Source: CAZFZT01 sp964523675
Lineage (GTDB): Bacteria > Planctomycetota > Phycisphaerae > Phycisphaerales > SM1A02
Direction of reading: 5' to 3'
NCBI GenBank assembly: GCA_964523675.1
Contig: CAZFZT010000023.1
Coordinates: 1-39,266, forward strand
DNA length: 39,266 bases
Part shown: positions 1 to 7,826 of the stretch, piece after piece
How the letters are laid out: each line of letters opens with the position of its first letter
Numbering within the stretch: the stretch's first letter is position 1
Notes under the pieces: model-generated
Database searches by the model: none
What the model was told of the DNA's origin: nothing
The model's input: the letters and a program-made list of their open reading frames with translations, nothing else
Made by a program: the position numbers and the translations under genes

Positions 1-22
1 GCTTGCGTTCCTCTGATCCATC

Positions 23-60
23 CCCCAGCTGCGCGGAAACGCGCAGCTGGGGATTTTCTT
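23..60 (+). terminator. Rho-independent terminator
   Basis: A 12-bp perfect stem (23-34 with 41-52) closes a six-base loop and is followed by a T-rich tail on the + strand. It probably ends a gene lying left of the window. A reading frame ending with TGA at 14-16 would fit as that gene's last codons, but too little of it is present to call. Confidence 0.8.
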
Positions 61-160
61 TTAAACCGCGCAGTGCCCGGACCGCGCAGTGTCCGCGTGC
101 GTTACAAAGCCGATGTGATGCAGGATGGCGCGCGCCGCCGCCAACCGCACGTGGGATACG

Positions 161-1117
161 TCACTCATGGACGATCTCATCATTCACGCTTGTGCGCGGC
201 TCCTTTGCATGGCGCATGGTGATGATGGCAATCTCTGCGGGGCAGTTGAGCCGCAGCGGAAACCAGGAGCCGACACCGGTCGTGACGAACAACCTGCTGT
301 GGCCCTTCTCAAAGAGGCCCGCGCTGTGGCGGTGACTGATCGCGAGGTTGGTGTTGGGTCTGCCTTTGAGCGCGATTTGCCCGCCATGCGTGTGGCCGGA
401 GAGCGTGAGCGGAATGGCGCGGTCTGCTGCTGCGGGGAATGCTTTGGGGTTATGCGCGAGGAGGAGGTGCGCGCCGGAGCCGTTGCCTGCCGGGCCGCAT
501 GTTTGCTCGACGAAGTTTGCGCAAGCGGTTTGTGATTTTGCCCAGTCGATGCCTGCGAGGGTGAGTCGATTGCCGTTGCGATTGAGTTCGACAGCGTCAT
601 TGCGCAGGACGATGAGACCTTCGTGCTCAGCCATTTTGCAGATGGTGTTGGGGCAGTGGAGTTCATCGTGATTGCCGAGCACGAGCGCAGCGCCGAGCGG
701 CGCGTTCACGTGCGCCAGGGCGTGGAGGAGCGGCTTGGCGTCGTAGTGGTGGAGATCGACGACATCGCCGGTGCAGGCGATGAGGTCAGGTTCCTGCTGG
801 GCGAGTTGCTCGACGACGTTGATCGCACGGTCGATGGGGAGCAGTTCCCCGAGGTGAAAGTCGCTCACATGGCCGATGCGAAGGCCGTCGAAGGCATGCG
901 GCCAGATCGGTGAGGCGATTTCAATGTGCTTGATGTCGATGTCTTTTGAGATATGCCTGCGCGACAGCCGGCCACCGGAAAGGCGGTTGGGACCGACCGT
1001 AAAGAGAAAGTTACGGATTTTCGCGCGGCGGTACTTGGCGCTCCGGTTTCGGTCGGAGTTGGGGGCGTCAGGCATGGAGGGAGAAGCGGCGGAGGATCGC
1101 CGGGAGAAGACGGTCAT
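161..1117 (-). CDS. Metallophosphoesterase, YkuE-like (calcineurin superfamily)
   Basis: A 318-residue metal-dependent phosphoesterase. The calcineurin-type metal motifs appear in order: HVSDFHLG (DxH), CTGDVVD (GD), LGNHDE (GNHD), LAHNP and SGHTHGGQ (GHTH). The spacing and the GHTHGGQ block match the YkuE/LpxG-type phosphoesterases, which hydrolyse phosphodiesters or pyrophosphates of lipids; the substrate here cannot be told. Family members often begin with a membrane anchor. Here the first 60 residues are basic and lack a clear hydrophobic segment. The start is supported by a TACGAT hexamer 12 bases upstream (1130-1135 on this strand), though an internal Met at residue 15 is also possible. 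The gene is divergent from the WXG100-like unit and is the only gene in its transcription unit inside the window. Confidence 0.85.
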   Translation of the reverse strand: MTVFSRRSSAASPSMPDAPNSDRNRSAKYRRAKIRNFLFTVGPNRLSGGRLSRRHISKDIDIKHIEIASPIWPHAFDGLRIGHVSDFHLGELLPIDRAINVVEQLAQQEPDLIACTGDVVDLHHYDAKPLLHALAHVNAPLGAALVLGNHDELHCPNTICKMAEHEGLIVLRNDAVELNRNGNRLTLAGIDWAKSQTACANFVEQTCGPAGNGSGAHLLLAHNPKAFPAAADRAIPLTLSGHTHGGQIALKGRPNTNLAISHRHSAGLFEKGHSRLFVTTGVGSWFPLRLNCPAEIAIITMRHAKEPRTSVNDEIVHE

Positions 1118-1224
1118 GGGGCGTATGAAATCGTAGGCGCGGGCGCGGCGGCAATACAGTTGCAGCCGTAGCGGAACAGACGGCTTCGCGCGAGGTGGAG
1201 CGCGGGTGGCGGCTACACTACAGC

Positions 1225-1497
1225 ATGGCTAAAGCGATTGTCGATCCCGAGGAACTCCGCCGATTTGCGCAGGATCTGAAGCGTTTCAACGATCAGTTGA
1301 CCGGCTCGATTTCGACGCTGCAGGGCCGGCTGCACGTGCTGGCTCAAACGTGGCGCGATCAGGAACAGAATAAGTTTGCGGAGGAGTTCGATCAGACGAT
1401 GAAAGTGCTCAAGCGATTCATGGAATCCTCATCGCAGCACATCCCGTTTCTACTGCGCAAGGCGGAGCATATTGAGAACTATCTTCAGCAGCGGTGA
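1225..1497 (+). CDS. WXG100-family (ESAT-6-like) protein, WRD variant
   Basis: A 90-residue, almost wholly helical protein. Trp43 lies in the centre in the block QTWRDQEQNKF, flanked by two amphipathic helices, which is the size and hairpin layout of WXG100 proteins. The usual Gly of W-x-G is Asp45 here. WXG100 proteins are small secreted helical hairpins, exported by or binding to the EssC/EccC ATPase of type VII secretion systems. I start at the ATG at 1225 because a TACACT -10-like hexamer (1214-1219) lies just before it; an earlier in-frame codon at 1195 would put the hexamer inside the gene. No canonical C-terminal YxxxD/E signal is visible. It heads a four-gene unit ending in an EssC-like ATPase, which strongly supports the assignment. 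The family call rests on pattern, not on a profile search. Confidence 0.75.
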   Translation: MAKAIVDPEELRRFAQDLKRFNDQLTGSISTLQGRLHVLAQTWRDQEQNKFAEEFDQTMKVLKRFMESSSQHIPFLLRKAEHIENYLQQR

Positions 1498-1504
1498 GTT
1501 CTTC

Positions 1505-1531
1505 GCTGGAGCGTGCTAAGCCGCAAGCGGC
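1505..1531 (-). repeat. Dispersed 27-bp repeat, copy 1
   Basis: This 27-base stretch, read on the minus strand, matches 26 of 27 bases inside alaS at 17069-17095. Its core of 19 bases is repeated at 12316-12334. The core contains the small palindrome CCGCTTGCGG. It lies between the WXG100-like gene and the start of the coiled-coil gene. Confidence 0.75.
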
Positions 1532-1542
1532 CTCTGAATGCG

Positions 1543-2184
1543 ATGGCGGATCAAGGCGCAAAACTGATTTCTGTCGGCGCGATTGCGGACTTCAAAGTTG
1601 CGCTCGTGAAATTTGGCGAGCAGGCGAAGGTCGGTTTGATTGAGGCAAACTCGGAGATGCAGCGAACAATGAACCGTCTCAACGGGGAGTTGCTTGCGCA
1701 CTGGAGACATGAAGAGAAGCGATGGGCGAGAAAGACCGCCGAGGCGAAGAGCGAGCTCTACCGCGCACAGTTGGCATCGCGCGATGAGAGGCCGTCGGTG
1801 ATCCTGGAGCGCAAGGCGTTCGAAGCGGCGAAGCATCGGTTGGAGGAGGCGCAGCGGAAGATTCAGCGGATCCGTTACTGGTCGCAGATGATCGAAAAAG
1901 AAGCGATGCTCTGCCGGGGGCAGTTACAGCAGTTGGATCGGATTCTGGATGCGGAGTTGCCGCGGGTGGGAGCGCAGCTTGATCGCATGATGCAGGCGAT
2001 TGAGAAGTATCTGAAGACGCGCGCGCCGATGTCGCCGGTTGAGCGCGAGGTGGAGGGGGAACCGGGCGAGGCGGTGAGCCGCTCAGGCGGCGAGTTGCCG
2101 AGCGAGGAGTCTTTGACGATGCGGCCGGATCAAGAACCGGACGAGGCAGAAGACTCGGGAACGAAAGGGGATCGGCGAACGTAG
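1543..2184 (+). CDS. Coiled-coil protein of the WXG100/EssC-like locus
   Basis: A 213-residue hydrophilic protein that I cannot assign to a named family. From about residue 25 to 155 it is long helix with heptad-like spacing, rich in Glu, Lys, Arg and Gln. The last 45 residues are acidic, rich in Pro, Gly and Ser, and look disordered. There is no signal peptide or membrane segment. I prefer ATG 1543 (MADQGAKL) to the earlier codon at 1513, because the earlier start would be coded by the dispersed 27-bp repeat. The gene sits 45 bases after the WXG100-like gene and 41 bases before the 70-residue gene, so cotranscription is likely. It could be a chaperone, structural component or substrate of the proposed secretion machine; that role is inferred only from position. 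Confidence 0.7.
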   Translation: MADQGAKLISVGAIADFKVALVKFGEQAKVGLIEANSEMQRTMNRLNGELLAHWRHEEKRWARKTAEAKSELYRAQLASRDERPSVILERKAFEAAKHRLEEAQRKIQRIRYWSQMIEKEAMLCRGQLQQLDRILDAELPRVGAQLDRMMQAIEKYLKTRAPMSPVEREVEGEPGEAVSRSGGELPSEESLTMRPDQEPDEAEDSGTKGDRRT

Positions 2185-2225
2185 ATGTTCAGGTCGCCGC
2201 ATCGATTACAATCGAGTGAAACGCC

Positions 2226-2438
2226 ATGAGCATGACCTCCGCCCGTAGCAACCTGCAGACCGCGATGAAGGATCTTCTCATACGATGGGATCGGATCAAG
2301 GAGAAATGGGATGATCCGGTCAGTCGCGACATCGAGAAGAATCTGATCGACCAGCTCGAGCCGCGCGTCAAGTCGGCGGTGGGCGCGATGGGCGAGATGG
2401 ATGAAGTATTGATGCGTGCGATGAGCGAGTGTTCGTAA
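2226..2438 (+). CDS. Small helical protein (70 aa) of the EssC-like locus
   Basis: A 70-residue protein predicted as two helices. The first carries LIRWDRIKEKWDD with two tryptophans, and the second carries EPRVKSAVGAMGEMDEVLMRAM; a turn near the central Pro is likely. There is no signal sequence or metal-binding pattern. The size and helical-hairpin look are compatible with a short WXG100-like partner, but the motif is not canonical and I do not claim membership. A TACAAT hexamer at 2207-2212 lies 13 bases before the start, so the gene may have its own promoter. It is 41 bases upstream of the EssC-like ATPase gene and on the same strand. Coding is supported by the compact open frame, by protein-like composition and by its place in the unit. 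Confidence 0.65.
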   Translation: MSMTSARSNLQTAMKDLLIRWDRIKEKWDDPVSRDIEKNLIDQLEPRVKSAVGAMGEMDEVLMRAMSECS

Positions 2439-2479
2439 AGGTCTGTTCCTGACTGGTTCGTGGCGTTCTCTGGCTCAAC

Positions 2480-5400
2480 ATGCTCGCACCTCCCAAGGAC
2501 AACCTGCTCGCTGACGCTCAGCGCATGATCGTTCGTTCGCTGCGTGAACTCCTTGCGGATCGATCCACAGCCGAGGTGGAGATCGAGGAGCGGTATCAGC
2601 GCGATCGCGCCGCCAACGAGAAGGAATTGGCCGAGGCAATCGAGCGGCTCGAGGCGGAGTTGAAAGAGGAACTGCACGCGGCTGAGGAGGAACACGCCCT
2701 GGCGGTCAAGCGCGTCACAGCGTACTTTGATGCGGATCAGAAAGCCGTGCGCGAGGCGTACAAATCTGATCGTGATGCGCTGATCGAGAAGGCGCGCGAC
2801 AACAAGGTGGCTACGCAGAAGAAACTCGAAGAAGCGATCTGGATGAGCGAGGGGCTGTACGAAGCGCGCAAAGATGACCCGCGCGAGGAGTACGACCAGG
2901 CGGTCAAAGTGCTCCAGAGCGCGATGGATGAGACGGGGCAGATCGAAGACGAGGGCAAGCGACTGCTTCAGCGGACACGGATGAAGTCGCTCGCCGGAGG
3001 CAGCGACCCGACGTCAAACCAAGACACCAATGAAAGCGATCGTGATGACCCGAACGCGACACTTGAGTCCGCAATGGAGACGGCTCGCGCGCTGCTTGCG
3101 CAGTTGCGGACCGGGCGGCTGTATAAATTGTTTCGCGGGCCGCTTGTTGCTGTTCTGGTGATTGTCGGTATTGCAGCGGGGACGACAGTCGAAGGGATGC
3201 GCTCGGGTTGGGAGCCGGGCGGTTCGATGGTTGTGGCCGGCACGATTTCTGCAGCGGTGATGATCGGCCTCTTCGGCGGATTGTTTGCGCTGGCGCGCAG
3301 CAAGGCAACCGCCACGTGGCGCGCCCTTACTGAATCGCTGGCGACTGCGCGGTTGGCGCATGATCGGTGCGTGTCCAAGGCGGCGGAGACGCGCGATCGC
3401 AAGGCGGCTGAACTCGTCGAAACGCGTGATCGAGAGATCAAGGAAGCGAAGGAGAAATATGAACCGATCATGATCGAGATTCGCAAGCGCCGCAATCGTC
3501 GGCTTCAGCGTATCGATCAGAAATACCCCGCCCGACTGCATGAACTCAAGGCCCAGCGAGCGAAGGCCATCGAAGAGGCGCACGATGCGCTCGCCAAACG
3601 AACCAGCGCTTCGAAGGAGAACTTCGAACGTTCATCTGGTGAGGTGCGTGAGCGCTCGTCGACGCGCGAACGTGAGGTGCAGGAGCGTTATGAGCGAGAG
3701 TGGGGCGATCTTGAATCGCGCTGGAAGAGCGGCATGGGCCGCGTCTATGAAACGCTTGAAGCCCTTCAGAGCGAAGACAAGAAGTACTTCCTGCCATGGA
3801 GCGATGAACGTTGGAACGGCTGGACTCCGCCGGAAGACTTCTCTCCTGCGATCCGCTTCGGCCACGTACATGTCGATCTTGATGCAATGCCCGGCGGCCA
3901 GCCCAAGGATGAGCGGCTGCAACTTGGCGGCCCGGCTGAGTTCGACCTTCCCACCACGCTTGCATTTCCCGATCGTTGCTCATTGCTCATCGAAACGGCG
4001 GGCGAAGACGGCGATGCGCCGACGCGCATCCTGCAAACCACCATGCTGCGCCTGCTCACATGTTTGCCTCCCGGAAAGGTGCGCTTCACGATTCTTGATC
4101 CGGTCGGCCTGGGCCAGAACTTCGCCGGCTTTATGCACTTGGCTGACTACAACGATGCATTTGTAGGCGGGCGCATCTGGACTGAAGCGCGGCATATCGA
4201 GCAGCGGCTGCTCGACCTGACCGAGCACATGGAGAACGTGATCCAGAAGTACCTGCGCAATGAGTTTGAAACCATTGATGAATACAACCAGCAGGCAGGT
4301 GAAATCGCCGAGCCGTACCGGTTTCTGGTGATTTCTGACTTCCCCGTCAATTTCTCCGAGACGGCTGCGAAGCGACTCGCGAGCATTCTGCAAAGCGGCG
4401 CTCGGTGCGGTGTGTACACGCTGATCGTGCGCGATACCAGACACAAGCTCGTGGCAGGCCTTGATGAATCAGACCTGCGGCGGCATAGTCTCACGCTTGC
4501 CTCGCGCGACGGCCGGTTCGTGTGGCAGGACGAAGACTTCGCTGATCTTCCGCTCACGCCGGATGACCCGCCGAGCGAGGACTTCATCACGCGGGTACTG
4601 CATGTGGTTGGAAGCGCTGCGCTCGATTCCACGCGCGTCGAGGTTCCCTTCGATGTCATCGCGCCTTCGCCTGAAGAGATCTGGTCGATGTCGAGCGCGG
4701 AGACTCTCCGCGTTGCACTCGGCCGCTCCGGCGCAACGAAATTGCAACACATGACGCTTGGCGTCGGAACCGCGCAGCACGCGCTCGTTGCAGGAAAAAC
4801 GGGCTCCGGTAAGTCAACGCTCCTCCACGCGCTTATTACGAATCTCGCGCTTTGGTATAGCCCCGATGAGGTTGAGTTGTATCTGGTGGACTTCAAGAAA
4901 GGCGTCGAGTTCAAGACGTATGTGACGCATCGGTTGCCGCATGTTCGCGCGGTCGCCATCGAGAGCGATCGGGAGTTCGGCATCAGCGTGTTGCAGCGGC
5001 TCGATCAGGAGTTGCAGCGCCGCGGCGAACGCTACCGCAAGGTCGGTGTTCAGGACCTGAAGGCGTTCCGCAAGGCGGTTCCTGATGAATTCATGCCCCG
5101 TGTGCTGTTGATCGTCGACGAGTTTCAGGAGCTCTTTACTGAGGACGACAAGATTTCGCAGGACGCTGCGATGTTGCTGGATCGCCTCGTGCGACAAGGC
5201 CGTGCGTTCGGCATGCATGTGCTGCTCGGCTCGCAAACGCTTGGCGGCGCGTATTCGCTCGCGCGCAGTACGATCGGCCAGATGGCGGTGCGCATCGCGC
5301 TCCAGTGCAGTGAAGCGGATTCGTATCTCATTCTGAGTGATGACAACGCAGCGGCACGATTACTCTCCCGGCCGGGTGAAGCGATCTACAACGACGCGGC

Positions 5401-6445
5401 CGGGGTGATCGAAGGCAATAGTCCGTTCCAGGTCGTGTGGCTTCCGGATGAGCGGCGCGAGCGATTCCTTTCCAAGGTGCAAGAGAAGTCGAGCGGCAAC
5501 GGCGCGCGTCCCCGGCAACTTTACCCCGAGCCGATTGTATTTGAAGGCAACATTCCAGCCGACATCTCGCGCAATCGGCAACTGCGCGAATTGCTCGACA
5601 CCGGCGGTTCGATCGGGGGCGGTGGGGCCGGCATCTCGCCGGTGCGAACGTGGTTCGGTGAGGCAATCTCCATCAAAGAGCCGACGCACGCGGTCTTCCG
5701 CCGTCTTTCTGGCCAGAACCTATTGATGGTGGGACAGCGCGATGATGCGGCGCTGTCGTTGCTTTCAGCGGCCCTCATCGCGCTCGCTGCGCAGATGCCG
5801 GCAGCCGCGCAGAATGCTGCGACGTTTTACATCCTCGATGGAAGCGCGGGTGAATCCGGCCAGAGCGAGTATATCGATCAACTCGCAGCGGCGATTCCGC
5901 AAGGAGTGAAAGTGGCCCGGTTGCGCGACACGCCGGATGCCATTGCGGCCATCGCCGAGGAACTCACCCGGCGGCAGGCGTCGGATCAGACTGATGCGCC
6001 GTCGATCTTCCTGCTCATCCACGGCGCGCAGCGGTTCCGCATGTTGCGCCAGGAAGAGTCATTCTCATTCTCGATGGATGACGAAGACAAGCCGCCGTCG
6101 CCCGACAAACAGTTCGGCACGATTCTGCGCGAGGGGCCGCCGCTGGGCATTCACACGATCGTGTGGTGCGACACGGTCAGCAACGTCAGCCGCACGTTCG
6201 ATCGCAACGCGCTGCGCGATTTCGAGATGCGCGTGTTGTTCCAGATGAGTCCCGCCGATTCGTCGCACATGATCGATTCGCCCGCCGCTGCGAAGCTCGG
6301 CTTCCACCGCGCGATCTTCTATGCCGAAGAAGACGGCCGCATCGAGAAGTTTCGGCCGTATGCCCTGCCGCCGCGCGATTGGATTGAACAGGTCAGTAAG
6401 TCGCTCAAGCGAAAGGCCGGCGCGGTCACCGAGCCGCGCACGTGA
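2480..6445 (+). CDS. FtsK/SpoIIIE-family membrane ATPase, EssC/EccC-like
   Basis: A 1321-residue protein. Residues 1-200 form a highly charged coiled coil. Two hydrophobic segments follow at about 219-236 and 249-270, then a second coiled coil to about 440. The C-terminal 850 residues look like three tandem FtsK-type modules. The middle one is canonical, with Walker A GKTGSGKS at 772-779 and Walker B VLLIVDE at 875-881. The first (about 480-730) has LLIETAGEDGDAPTR where Walker A should be and LVISDFP as a Walker B remnant. The third has LLMVGQRDDAALSLL near 1081-1095 and FLLIHGAQRF near 1175. Such three-module ATPases power type VII secretion (EssC in Firmicutes, EccC in actinobacteria). The FHA domains typical of EssC are replaced here by coiled coils. 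It ends the four-gene unit. DNA translocase FtsK is less likely, because there is no gamma domain and WXG100 is adjacent. Confidence 0.85.
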   Translation: MLAPPKDNLLADAQRMIVRSLRELLADRSTAEVEIEERYQRDRAANEKELAEAIERLEAELKEELHAAEEEHALAVKRVTAYFDADQKAVREAYKSDRDALIEKARDNKVATQKKLEEAIWMSEGLYEARKDDPREEYDQAVKVLQSAMDETGQIEDEGKRLLQRTRMKSLAGGSDPTSNQDTNESDRDDPNATLESAMETARALLAQLRTGRLYKLFRGPLVAVLVIVGIAAGTTVEGMRSGWEPGGSMVVAGTISAAVMIGLFGGLFALARSKATATWRALTESLATARLAHDRCVSKAAETRDRKAAELVETRDREIKEAKEKYEPIMIEIRKRRNRRLQRIDQKYPARLHELKAQRAKAIEEAHDALAKRTSASKENFERSSGEVRERSSTREREVQERYEREWGDLESRWKSGMGRVYETLEALQSEDKKYFLPWSDERWNGWTPPEDFSPAIRFGHVHVDLDAMPGGQPKDERLQLGGPAEFDLPTTLAFPDRCSLLIETAGEDGDAPTRILQTTMLRLLTCLPPGKVRFTILDPVGLGQNFAGFMHLADYNDAFVGGRIWTEARHIEQRLLDLTEHMENVIQKYLRNEFETIDEYNQQAGEIAEPYRFLVISDFPVNFSETAAKRLASILQSGARCGVYTLIVRDTRHKLVAGLDESDLRRHSLTLASRDGRFVWQDEDFADLPLTPDDPPSEDFITRVLHVVGSAALDSTRVEVPFDVIAPSPEEIWSMSSAETLRVALGRSGATKLQHMTLGVGTAQHALVAGKTGSGKSTLLHALITNLALWYSPDEVELYLVDFKKGVEFKTYVTHRLPHVRAVAIESDREFGISVLQRLDQELQRRGERYRKVGVQDLKAFRKAVPDEFMPRVLLIVDEFQELFTEDDKISQDAAMLLDRLVRQGRAFGMHVLLGSQTLGGAYSLARSTIGQMAVRIALQCSEADSYLILSDDNAAARLLSRPGEAIYNDAAGVIEGNSPFQVVWLPDERRERFLSKVQEKSSGNGARPRQLYPEPIVFEGNIPADISRNRQLRELLDTGGSIGGGGAGISPVRTWFGEAISIKEPTHAVFRRLSGQNLLMVGQRDDAALSLLSAALIALAAQMPAAAQNAATFYILDGSAGESGQSEYIDQLAAAIPQGVKVARLRDTPDAIAAIAEELTRRQASDQTDAPSIFLLIHGAQRFRMLRQEESFSFSMDDEDKPPSPDKQFGTILREGPPLGIHTIVWCDTVSNVSRTFDRNALRDFEMRVLFQMSPADSSHMIDSPAAAKLGFHRAIFYAEEDGRIEKFRPYALPPRDWIEQVSKSLKRKAGAVTEPRT

Positions 6446-6571
6446 CGCGATCGTGAATCCGATCACGACAGCGCCTCCTCCGGGCCGACTCTCCATGCCG
6501 ACGTCAAATTTCGCTTTTAGCCAAAATCGGCTGTAACGGGGACAACGAAGTGGCGGCTAACGCGCCGGCAA

Positions 6572-6623
6572 GCGGGCTGACGGGCAAGCGGACAAACGTC
6601 CTGACAAGCATGCGGGCTGACGG
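6572..6623 (+). repeat. Short direct repeats in the EssC-like/moaA intergenic region
   Basis: The 12-base string GCGGGCTGACGG occurs at 6572-6583 and again at 6612-6623, 40 bases apart, within a 241-base interval that otherwise shows no gene. Related CAAGCGG strings lie nearby. Confidence 0.4.
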
Positions 6624-6686
6624 CGAAGTGGCTGGCAATGCGCACGGCGTTGCGGCATGTGCGGCGGTAGCGACCAGCCGCGTAGA

Positions 6687-7820
6687 ATGAATGCCATGAG
6701 CGTCGCGCTACCGATACTTCCACATGCGGGCGATCAGCCGGGGAGCGCCCCGCCGCCCGCTCCGGATGATGTCGCGCAGCAGATGCGGATGCATGATTCG
6801 TATGGTCGCACGATTCGTGACTTGCGGCTGTCGATCACCGACCGTTGCAACTTTCGCTGCACCTACTGCATGGACCCCGACTTCCGCTATATGCCCAAGC
6901 GCGAACTGCTTTCACTCGATGAGTACGTGCGGCTGGTGCGCATCTGCACGTCGCTCGGCGTCGAGAAGGTCCGCATCACCGGCGGCGAGCCGACGCTGTA
7001 CCCGCATCTGATCCCGCTGATCCGTGCGCTTGCTGCGATGGGGATCGCCGACCTTGCCATGACCACGAACGGCTCGCTGATGACGCACGATGCAGCCATG
7101 CGATGGCGCGACGCGGGGCTGCAGCGGGTGACGCTCAGCATTGACTCGCTCCGGCCCGAGCGCCTGCGAGCGATCACCCGGAGCGATACAACGGTTGAGT
7201 CAACCGTCCAGGCAATCAAAGCTGCTCATGCAGCAGGGCTTGGCCCGGTCAAGGTGAACGCTGTCGTGATGCGCGGCGTCAATGACGATGAACTCGCCGA
7301 CTTTGCTGACTTTGCGATCGAGCACGGCATCGACATGCGATTGATCGAGTTCATGCCGCTTGATTCGAGCAGGGCGTGGAAGCGCGAGGATGTCGTTGAC
7401 GCGCGCGAGATGATCGAGAAGATCAGCGAACGGCATACGCTGATTCCTGTGGAGGATGATCGCCCGGATAGCACGTCGATGAACTTCCGGCTGTCGGCTC
7501 TCGGCTCTCGGCCATCGGCCATCGGCCGGCAGCCGACAGCCGACAGCCGACAGCCCCCTCACATCGGCATCATCGCGCCAGTGAGCCGGCCGTTCTGCGG
7601 CGCGTGCAGCCGTCTTCGCATTACAGCCGATGGTAAGGTTCGGCCGTGCCTCTTCAGCACGCGCGAATGGGATGTGCGAACGCTGCTACGCGACGGCGCA
7701 GGCGATGCGGCAATTGCGCGTTTCCTGATCGACTCCACATGGACGAAGCAGCCCGGCCACGGCATCGGCTCCGATGCGTTCACGCAACCCGAGCGCACCA
7801 TGTCCGCCATCGGCGGGTAA
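6687..7820 (+). CDS. moaA: GTP 3',8-cyclase MoaA (molybdenum cofactor biosynthesis)
   Basis: A 377-residue radical SAM enzyme catalysing the first step of molybdopterin synthesis: GTP to 3',8-cyclo-7,8-dihydro-GTP, which MoaC then converts to cPMP. The SAM-binding 4Fe-4S motif is C54, C58 and C61 (CNFRCTYC). ITGGEPTLYP follows. The second cluster uses C304 and C307 with C321 (FCGACSRLR to RPCLF). The family-typical C-terminal GlyGly is present (MSAIGG). Residues 269-291 are a low-complexity insert encoded by a heptanucleotide repeat array, placed just before HIGIIAPVS, so in a loop ahead of the second cluster. The start is the ATG at 6687 or at 6696, and the first 35 residues are poorly conserved in either case. 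No other moa genes are in the window. It meets the ThuA-DUF1080 gene tail to tail, six bases apart. Confidence 0.95.
   Translation: MNAMSVALPILPHAGDQPGSAPPPAPDDVAQQMRMHDSYGRTIRDLRLSITDRCNFRCTYCMDPDFRYMPKRELLSLDEYVRLVRICTSLGVEKVRITGGEPTLYPHLIPLIRALAAMGIADLAMTTNGSLMTHDAAMRWRDAGLQRVTLSIDSLRPERLRAITRSDTTVESTVQAIKAAHAAGLGPVKVNAVVMRGVNDDELADFADFAIEHGIDMRLIEFMPLDSSRAWKREDVVDAREMIEKISERHTLIPVEDDRPDSTSMNFRLSALGSRPSAIGRQPTADSRQPPHIGIIAPVSRPFCGACSRLRITADGKVRPCLFSTREWDVRTLLRDGAGDAAIARFLIDSTWTKQPGHGIGSDAFTQPERTMSAIGG
7491..7553 (+). repeat. Heptanucleotide repeat array inside moaA
   Basis: Nine heptamers stand in a row: CTGTCGG, CTCTCGG twice, CCATCGG twice, CCGGCAG, then CCGACAG three times. The first and last types are reverse complements, so the array can fold as an imperfect hairpin. 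It stays in frame and codes for the motif PTADSRQ, also found in the two repeats at 9662 and 10745. Confidence 0.9.
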
Positions 7821-7826
7821 CGCGCA

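Noticed and set aside
2480..6445. Chromosomal DNA translocase FtsK
   Set aside because: There are only two membrane segments after a long coiled coil, no C-terminal gamma winged helix, several ATPase modules and a WXG100-like neighbour.
7491..7553. Heptamer array as a CRISPR array
   Set aside because: The units are 7 bp, contiguous and without spacers, and lie within coding sequence.
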